This document shows, piece by piece, positions 58,391-64,000 of a stretch of DNA of 64,000 nt. This stretch comes from Streptococcus castoreus DSM 17536. GTDB lineage: Bacteria; Bacillota; Bacilli; Lactobacillales; Streptococcaceae. The number at the start of each line of letters is the position of its first letter. Position 1 is the first letter of the stretch. Where the stretch lies: NCBI RefSeq assembly GCF_000425025.1, contig NZ_AUKZ01000005.1, forward strand, positions 1 to 64,000. Reading direction: 5' to 3'. Under the pieces are notes generated by a model. The model was not told the DNA's origin and ran no database searches. It worked only from the letters and a program-made list of their open reading frames with translations. The position numbers and the translations under genes are program-made.

Positions 58391-59698
58391 CTAAAATCTT
58401 AACCCTTTTGGAAAATTATTTTTCAGAGTCTTGTCAACCACTTTAGCAAATCCCAAACCATTACCGTTTACCAACAACTGATACCAGCCTGTTGGATAGG
58501 AACGGGATAATTGGACAATGTTTCCTGATACATATTGCTTGAATTCCACGTCAGAAAGTTCAATCGAAGAAAAGACCTCATTAGGTTTTAACGCTAATCC
58601 AAGAGCATAAGAGGGTTCAAATCGTTTTTTCTTAAATACTCCTAGTTCTAAGCCATTTCTAGCAATTTTTAGACCATTAAGAGAGGGCAAGCCTTCCGGT
58701 AATAAATACAAATAATCTCCAAATGTTTGTAATAAACCTGATAATTTAACATTTAACTGTTCATTTTCAAAATTTTGCCATAAAATCTTTTGATCTTTAG
58801 TTAAATTGGTTTTCGGCAGCTTTACCTTTATGTCTTGAAATTTCTGACGCTTATCTTTAAATTTTGCAACAAACTGACCCTCACCTTGGTAATGATGAGG
58901 ATACATTCTTGCCGTTTCTGGTAAATTTATTCCCTCAACCATTCCATTTAACTTTGGAATATCGACCAATTCCAAAAAGTCATAAGTGGTGAGTAGCCAG
59001 CTGACAACCACCTCGTTTTCTTCTGGTGACCAAGTACAAGTTGAATAAACTAATTCTCCACCTGGTTTTAACATCTTCAGAGCATCCATTAGAATTGATT
59101 TTTGAAGATGAGAACATTCGCTTGGATAATCTCGATGCCAATATTGAATCGCATTAGGGTCTTTCCGAAACATTCCTTCACCAGAACAGGGAGCATCAAA
59201 AACAATAGTGTCAAAATAGTTAGGAAAAACCTTAGCTAAACGATCCGCAGATTCATTTGTCACGACAACATTTCTTGCCCCAAAACGTTCAATATTTTCA
59301 ACTAAAACCTTGCTACGTTTCTTAGAAATTTCATTACTAACCAAAATTCCTGTGTTGTCTAGATAAGCTAATAAATGTGTTGATTTTCCACCAGGGGCAG
59401 CTGCCAAATCTAAAACGTGACTCCCTTTTTGGGGAGCAGCCACTTGTGCTACCATTTGGGCAGCAGGCTCTTGCGAGTAAACAAGACCAGACACGTGTTC
59501 TGGAGATTTGCCTGATATTTTGCCATAGTAGCCCCACAATGTGTTTGGAATAGGATTGTCAAATGCTTTTAGGGGATTTTTCAGGGGATTAATCCTAAAG
59601 GCACTGATAGGTTCTTGACAAAAACTAGCCAAAAAAGCAGCTGCTTCATCGCCTAATAGGATTTGATATTTTTCAATAAAATCTTTTGGTAATTGCAT
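58391..59698 (-). CDS. RsmF/NOP2-family RNA m5C methyltransferase
   Basis: A methyltransferase of about 435 residues. An N-terminal RNA-recognition part (SAFRINPLK) is followed by the SAM domain (VLDLAAAPGGKSTHLLAYL), the first cysteine motif FDAPCSGEGMFRKD and the catalytic cysteine motif YSTCTWSPEENE. A PUA-like C-terminal domain follows (VSGNIVQLSRSYPTGWYQLLVNG). It methylates cytosine in 16S rRNA or tRNA; the exact target is not clear. ATG 59698 or 59707 could be the start. It follows suhB by 18 bases. Confidence 0.92.
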   Translation of the reverse strand: MQLPKDFIEKYQILLGDEAAAFLASFCQEPISAFRINPLKNPLKAFDNPIPNTLWGYYGKISGKSPEHVSGLVYSQEPAAQMVAQVAAPQKGSHVLDLAAAPGGKSTHLLAYLDNTGILVSNEISKKRSKVLVENIERFGARNVVVTNESADRLAKVFPNYFDTIVFDAPCSGEGMFRKDPNAIQYWHRDYPSECSHLQKSILMDALKMLKPGGELVYSTCTWSPEENEVVVSWLLTTYDFLELVDIPKLNGMVEGINLPETARMYPHHYQGEGQFVAKFKDKRQKFQDIKVKLPKTNLTKDQKILWQNFENEQLNVKLSGLLQTFGDYLYLLPEGLPSLNGLKIARNGLELGVFKKKRFEPSYALGLALKPNEVFSSIELSDVEFKQYVSGNIVQLSRSYPTGWYQLLVNGNGLGFAKVVDKTLKNNFPKGLRF

Positions 59699-59716
59699 GG
59701 TTTTCATCCATTGCTT

Positions 59717-60496
59717 TCATGTATTTAATGAAGAGTCACTTGTTAAAAATGACTGAATTGTAATTAATTTGCTTTTAGGAACAAACATTATCTTTTGGCG
59801 TGACTGGAAGTCCGGTTCATCTCCGTTAATTGTTAATAAGACATAACCCAATTTGTCTCCCAAGACCTTTGCAGCAGCATAATCCCATGGTTGAATGATT
59901 GAAAAATAAGCTAACAATTCCTGCTTCATAACCTTTACCATGCAGATACCCGCTCCTCCGTAAACCCTAACACCTAAGGTTTTGCTTAGGAGATGGGCTA
60001 AATTATTGTCATTTCTGACAAACATGCCCGCATTACAACCAATTAAACTACGCTCCAGTGGCTTGTCTTGATAAGGGACTAGGTTATCACCATTTAAAGT
60101 GACCTCAAAGTCACCTCCACCAGCCACAAGCTGATCAGCCATAACATCATAAATAAGTCCAAATTGACCCATTCCATCTTCATAATAGGCCATCATTACG
60201 GCAAACTGAGAGCCTTGTACAATAAAATTGACGGTCCCATCAATCGGATCAATTACCCAGACATTCCCCTTATTGATCGGATGGCGAACATTATTTTCTT
60301 CAGCCATAATATAGTCTTTAGGATAAACAGAATGAATCTTATCCATCAGTAATTGTTGGGTTTCTTGATCAACATTTGTGACTAGGTCATCAAACTGTGT
60401 TTTGACCTGAATCTCCAGTTGTTGAGTCATTTTTTCCTTAATGAATACACCAGCTTCTTTAATGATTTGCTTTGCAAATGCGTATTTAGTTTCCAA
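59717..60496 (-). CDS. suhB: inositol monophosphatase family protein
   Basis: A 259-residue Mg-dependent phosphatase: AEENN and DPIDGTVNF are the metal-binding motifs and [11 protein letters not shown] the C-terminal one. It hydrolyses inositol phosphate or related sugar phosphates; the substrate here is unknown. I take TTG 60496 (LETKYAFAK) because AAAGGA lies 10 bases upstream. A longer TTG start at 60517 is possible. It overlaps the UPF0223 gene by 11 bases. Confidence 0.9.
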   Translation of the reverse strand: METKYAFAKQIIKEAGVFIKEKMTQQLEIQVKTQFDDLVTNVDQETQQLLMDKIHSVYPKDYIMAEENNVRHPINKGNVWVIDPIDGTVNFIVQGSQFAVMMAYYEDGMGQFGLIYDVMADQLVAGGGDFEVTLNGDNLVPYQDKPLERSLIGCNAGMFVRNDNNLAHLLSKTLGVRVYGGAGICMVKVMKQELLAYFSIIQPWDYAAAKVLGDKLGYVLLTINGDEPDFQSRQKIMFVPKSKLITIQSFLTSDSSLNT

Positions 60497-60764
60497 GGGA
60501 AAAGAATCCTTTCTCAATTTCCTTTGCTTTTTTCACAGCTTGATAAGTAGAATAGCCACTTACCTTTTGAAAATCACGGTCAATTTGTTTTTCCTGCGCT
60601 TTACTGCTAACAATCTTTTTGTAGGTACGATAGCTGTCTAGAATATCTTCTGCTTTAACTTTCTCTTCATAAGCTAACTCTACTTTATTCAAAAAATGAA
60701 GCACTGAGGAAATGTCTTCAGTGCTCCAACTTAAATCAAGTGGATAATGATAATTATTTGTCAT
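60486..60764 (-). CDS. UPF0223 family protein
   Basis: A 92-residue protein with the UPF0223 pattern: [15 protein letters not shown], VVxF-like helix, [22 protein letters not shown] and a C-terminal [10 protein letters not shown]. Its function is unknown. ATG 60764 gives the family's usual length and overlaps the spx stop. It sits in a tight spx-UPF0223-suhB-rsmF cluster that is conserved in streptococci. Confidence 0.9.
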   Translation of the reverse strand: MTNNYHYPLDLSWSTEDISSVLHFLNKVELAYEEKVKAEDILDSYRTYKKIVSSKAQEKQIDRDFQKVSGYSTYQAVKKAKEIEKGFFSLGN

Positions 60765-60765
60765 A

Positions 60766-61170
60766 TTAGCCCTCAATTTCTGCCTTTATAGTTGCTTGAC
60801 GTAATTCCTGTTTACGGTAATCCCTTGGTAAAAAGGCTCTAATCTCATCTTCGTTAAATCCAATTTGCATGCGCTTTTTATCCATAATGATAGGACGACG
60901 AAGAAGACTTGGATTTTGGGCAATTAAATCAATTAAATCCGAAATCGACAATTCATCTACATCAATATCAAGTTTTTGAAAAACCTTTGAACGTGTCGAA
61001 ATAATGTCCTCTGTTCCATTCTCTGTAAAAGATAAAATGGTCATCAATTCTTCCCGACTTAGTGGACTTGTAATAATATTATGTTCTTGAAACTCAACAT
61101 CGTGTTTTAATAGCCATGCCCTTGCCTTACGACAACTGGTACAGCTGGGTGATAAAAATAAGGTAACCAT
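60766..61170 (-). CDS. spxA1: redox-sensing transcriptional regulator Spx (SpxA1 type)
   Basis: A 134-residue ArsC-fold regulator that binds the RNA polymerase alpha C-terminal domain. The redox pair is Cys10/Cys13 ([14 protein letters not shown]). [19 protein letters not shown] holds the conserved arginine of Spx. It controls thiol and oxidative stress genes. Assignment to SpxA1 rather than SpxA2 is from the ribF and suhB neighbourhood, as in S. mutans. Confidence 0.93.
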   Translation of the reverse strand: MVTLFLSPSCTSCRKARAWLLKHDVEFQEHNIITSPLSREELMTILSFTENGTEDIISTRSKVFQKLDIDVDELSISDLIDLIAQNPSLLRRPIIMDKKRMQIGFNEDEIRAFLPRDYRKQELRQATIKAEIEG

Positions 61171-61212
61171 ATTTTTCCTCTATCAAATTTACTTACCTTA
61201 TTATACAAAAAA

Positions 61213-62145
61213 TTAAATCGGTTGGCTATCTTTTTTCCAATTTAGTGCCGTTTCTCTATCAACTTCTAATTGTTCTACCAGATTTTCTATACCATCAAAT
61301 TTTGTCATTGACCGAATCCTATCTAACCAAATAATCTCGACAAACTCACCATAAATATCATCATTAAAACTAAAAATATTGACTTCTAGTCGTAACTCTT
61401 TGCCCCCAAACGTCATATTCTTACCAAGACTTGTCATCGAACGGAAACGTTTTCCATTGATGATAATATCCGTAACATAAACCCCATCAGCAGGTAAAAA
61501 TGTTCTATCAATAGGCGTCAGATTTGCTGTTGGAAATCCTATCGTACGACCACGTGCATCACCATGCACAACTATTCCCCTAGTTGATAATTCATAGCCC
61601 AAAAGCTGATTTGCCTTGGAAATGTTGCCGTCTTGAATCAGCTTTCTGATGCGAGTTGACGAGATTTTGACATGATCCTCGGTTACTTCTGGGATCGTAT
61701 ACACATTACCAGCAAAATTTCTTGCTAAGTAATCACTATCTGTGCGATTATGCCCAAATTTATAGTCAAAACCAACAACAACATGCTTTGCCTTTAAACA
61801 GCCAATATAATGACTAATAAAATCATCTGAAGAAACCATTGAAAGAGAAGAGGTAAAGTCAATCAAGTATAGTCTTTCTACACCATACTCTGCAAATTTT
61901 TCATAGCGCTTTTCTGCATATGTGATATGTTGCAATAACTCGGGAGAAAAGCGAGAAAACACCAGTTCAGGTGATTCATTGAAAGTCAAGACGACAACTG
62001 CCAAATTTTCTTTCTTAGCAATTTCTCTAGCTTTATCAAACAAAACCTTATGCCCACGATGTAAACCATCAAAATAGCCCAAAACTAAAATGGTGTCGTC
62101 TTTTTCCACAATATCTTGATGGCTGTTAATATATCTAATTTCCAT
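61213..62145 (-). CDS. ribF: bifunctional riboflavin kinase/FAD synthetase
   Basis: A 310-residue enzyme making FMN and then FAD. The N-terminal nucleotidyltransferase has GYFDGLHRGHKVLFD and SSTRIRKLI, and the C-terminal kinase has GRTIGFPTANL. ATG 62145 is used rather than GTG 62160. It follows truB by 18 bases in the usual truB-ribF operon. Confidence 0.96.
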   Translation of the reverse strand: MEIRYINSHQDIVEKDDTILVLGYFDGLHRGHKVLFDKAREIAKKENLAVVVLTFNESPELVFSRFSPELLQHITYAEKRYEKFAEYGVERLYLIDFTSSLSMVSSDDFISHYIGCLKAKHVVVGFDYKFGHNRTDSDYLARNFAGNVYTIPEVTEDHVKISSTRIRKLIQDGNISKANQLLGYELSTRGIVVHGDARGRTIGFPTANLTPIDRTFLPADGVYVTDIIINGKRFRSMTSLGKNMTFGGKELRLEVNIFSFNDDIYGEFVEIIWLDRIRSMTKFDGIENLVEQLEVDRETALNWKKDSQPI

Positions 62146-62163
62146 AATAACCCAATCCACTTA

Positions 62164-63048
62164 TCAGATGAGAACTTTTCTCGGTTTATACTGTTTATTG
62201 CATTTTTCTAAAATAGCAATTAATTTTTCATGATAAAAAGCAGCCAATAACGGTTCTTGACTTGGAAGATTAACACGACGACCAAACGAAATTTCTGTCA
62301 TCTCACTATCGCTAACGACCATTTTAGGCAAATCGCTCACTCCATATTCAATCGGTAATAAAAAACGCATGTCCTGCCGAGAGATCATCTCAGAAATCTC
62401 GTGCAATGTATAGGCAGTATCAATGGTTAATCCCGCAGATGCTGAACGTTGCAAATATGACATGTGACTCTCAATACCAAGTGCATGTCCTAAGTCAACT
62501 GCCAATGTTCGTACATAGGTTCCTTTGCTACAAGCCACTTTGAAATCAAAGTGGCAAAGACCGTCATCTGTAAATTGTAATGGGCTAGTGCGTTTAAATT
62601 GATAAATAGTGACCGTCCTTTTGGGTCTCTCAACAGTTTCCCCAGCACGCGCGTACTCATATAATTTTCGACCATTGACTTTAACAGCAGAATACATAGG
62701 AGGAATTTGGGTAATTTGACCAACAAATGTTGCCATGACCCGATCAACTCTTTTTTCTGTTAATGTATCTGGCAAAACCGATCTGGCAATCACTTCACCA
62801 CTGGCATCTTCTGTGCTTGTTGAATAGCCAAGAGTAACTCGACCATTATAAACCTTACCAGCTTCTGTCATGTATTCAATCACACGAGTAGCTTTCCCGA
62901 CAGCAACTGGTAAAACCCCAACCACATCAGGATCAAGGGTTCCCCCATGACCAATCTTTTTTTCTTGCAATAGTTTTCGCAATTTAAAGACAGCGTCGTG
63001 AGAAGTCATTCCTGCTTCTTTTTTTAAATTAATTATTCCACTAATCAT
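62164..63048 (-). CDS. truB: tRNA pseudouridine-55 synthase TruB
   Basis: A 294-residue pseudouridine synthase acting on the T loop of tRNAs. The catalytic aspartate is in [16 protein letters not shown], with [16 protein letters not shown] and [15 protein letters not shown] also conserved. It is first in the truB-ribF operon. Confidence 0.97.
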   Translation of the reverse strand: MISGIINLKKEAGMTSHDAVFKLRKLLQEKKIGHGGTLDPDVVGVLPVAVGKATRVIEYMTEAGKVYNGRVTLGYSTSTEDASGEVIARSVLPDTLTEKRVDRVMATFVGQITQIPPMYSAVKVNGRKLYEYARAGETVERPKRTVTIYQFKRTSPLQFTDDGLCHFDFKVACSKGTYVRTLAVDLGHALGIESHMSYLQRSASAGLTIDTAYTLHEISEMISRQDMRFLLPIEYGVSDLPKMVVSDSEMTEISFGRRVNLPSQEPLLAAFYHEKLIAILEKCNKQYKPRKVLI

Positions 63049-63423
63049 CTATCTACTTTCATCTTTTCTGTCACTTTTAAGCTTATTCATTATAACCGTT
63101 TCACCAATTTTTTACCGAAAATAAGAACTGATAAACGCTAGTAACTGTTTCTACGATTAACAACATCTTACTATAAAACTATTTGCTTGATAACAACGTA
63201 TAGACTATTTACCCTTCTTTTCCACTTCCACTATCTTTAAAATGATTTTCTGGCAATTTTTTCTCGCAAACTCCTTTTTTAATATCATTTAATAATATTA
63301 TGGTGGAACAACAAATAGGTTGTAATGATCATCTTTAATTGATTATTTTTAGGTAGAGGATCCCAAATCGCAATAATCTATTAAATCCGGACTCTCTCCT
63401 ACACGTTTCTTATTTTCAAGCAT
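63049..63423. other. gap upstream of truB
   Basis: About 375 AT-rich bases between the DUF2130 gene and truB. It must hold the truB promoter, but I see no strong match, gene or structured RNA. Confidence 0.4.
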
Positions 63424-64000
63424 TTAATCCTTGTTCAATTCTTGAAATTTATCACGCATAGTTGGATTATGACGCGTTAATTTCTTAACAGAAACATCAT
63501 CTAGTTTACTATTAGCTAAGCGAAGCTGATTCTCACTTGTGGTTAGGAAACGTTTGACTTCCTCCATTCGTTTAATAGATTTGTCAATTTCATCAATGGC
63601 TTTTTTAAAATTGGTGCTAGCTGATTGGTAATTCTTAGCAAAAGCATTTTTAAACTGTGCTAAGTCCTCTTCAAAATGCGTAATATCAATTGTTTGTTCC
63701 TTTACGAGAGCCAATTCTTGTTTGTATTTCAAGCTATTAAGAGCCGCATTTCTCAAAATACCGATCAAGTGGATAAAAAGTTGTGGACGAACCACATACA
63801 TTTTATTGTATTCATGGCTAACATCAACAATACCAGTATTGTAATAATCGTTGTCTGACTCTAACATGGTCACTAAAACGGCATATTCACATTGTTTTTC
63901 ATGACGATCTTTGTCCAATTCCTTGAAAAAGTCACTGTTTTTATGCTTGGTTTTAGTCGTATCTGCTTCATTTTTCATTTCAAACATGATGGAGAGAATC
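63424..64000 (-). CDS. DUF2130 family protein, 3' part
   Basis: The minus-strand frame is open to the window edge; the reading before the ATG at 63987 (ILSIMFEMKNEAD) fits the family, so the gene is cut, not short. The visible part contains the DUF2130 core KLDKDRHEKQCEYAVLV-like segment, VVRPQLFIHLIGIL and a long helical, coiled-coil-like C-terminus (about 90 residues) ending PTMRDKFQELNKD. DUF2130 proteins are of unknown function and often carry N-terminal coiled coils. Confidence 0.85.
   Translation of the reverse strand, partial: ILSIMFEMKNEADTTKTKHKNSDFFKELDKDRHEKQCEYAVLVTMLESDNDYYNTGIVDVSHEYNKMYVVRPQLFIHLIGILRNAALNSLKYKQELALVKEQTIDITHFEEDLAQFKNAFAKNYQSASTNFKKAIDEIDKSIKRMEEVKRFLTTSENQLRLANSKLDDVSVKKLTRHNPTMRDKFQELNKD

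Overview
The window is a chromosomal segment of a low-GC Firmicute, almost certainly a pyogenic-group Streptococcus. Gene order (nrdHEF, ptsHI, gapN, pgdA, an IgG-endopeptidase gene of the IdeS/Mac family, udk, dnaX, xerS, ffh, guaA, fhs, the SirTM operon, coaBC, the nucleoside uptake/salvage operon, coaA, rpsT, ciaRH, pepN, pst-phoU, spxA, ribF, truB) and protein sequences closely match what I know of S. pyogenes. The IdeS homologue is clearly divergent from S. pyogenes IdeS, so the organism is probably a relative. I cannot fix the species from this sequence alone.

Layout. Positions 1-1.2 kb hold the 5' end of an IS3-type insertion sequence and a RelBE-type toxin-antitoxin pair. From 1.3 to 5.1 kb lies the class Ib ribonucleotide reductase (nrdH-nrdE-nrdF, minus strand) with two NrdR boxes upstream. 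From 5.4 to 10.5 kb are ptsH-ptsI, gapN and a peptidoglycan/polysaccharide deacetylase. From 10.7 to 17.1 kb are a DEAD-box-type helicase, the secreted IgG protease gene flanked by two copies of the udk 5' region, udk, a DUF1294 membrane protein, and a free-methionine-sulfoxide reductase overlapping dnaX. At 17.3-18.5 kb xerS and its difSL site mark the replication terminus. Genes left of this point are mainly on the plus strand and those to the right mainly on the minus strand, as expected for two replichores converging here.

From 18.6 to 26.3 kb come an HdiR-type SOS repressor, IS debris with an exact 24-bp repeat, ffh-ylxM, a GntR regulator, guaA, an apparently free-standing structured small RNA with its own promoter and terminator, and a cardiolipin synthase. 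From 26.6 to 34.6 kb are fhs and the seven-gene SirTM operon: a LipL-like acyltransferase, an old-yellow-enzyme-type oxidoreductase, a luciferase-like monooxygenase, GcvH-L, a macrodomain protein, SirTM and LplA2. This couples protein lipoylation with reversible ADP-ribosylation and has a good candidate CcpA site at its promoter. From 34.7 to 38.5 kb are coaB-coaC-ECF transporter (CoA/pantothenate) and phosphoglucomutase.

From 38.8 to 46.6 kb is one long minus-strand nucleoside operon: an RsmC-like methyltransferase, pdp, deoC, cdd, a BmpA-type lipoprotein, and an ABC ATPase with two permeases. It is followed by coaA and rpsT on the plus strand. From 48.3 kb to the end the minus strand carries ciaR-ciaH, pepN, pstS-C-A-B-B-phoU, an RsmF-like methyltransferase, a UPF0223-suhB-spxA cluster, ribF-truB and the 3' part of a DUF2130 gene.

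I see no rRNA, tRNA, CRISPR array or prophage. The most interesting items are the SirTM operon with a LipL-type enzyme and possible catabolite control, the unassigned ~150-nt RNA between guaA and cls, the duplicated udk leader around the IgG protease gene, the terminus/difSL locus, two probable leaderless genes, and a PstB paralogue whose switch histidine is an arginine.
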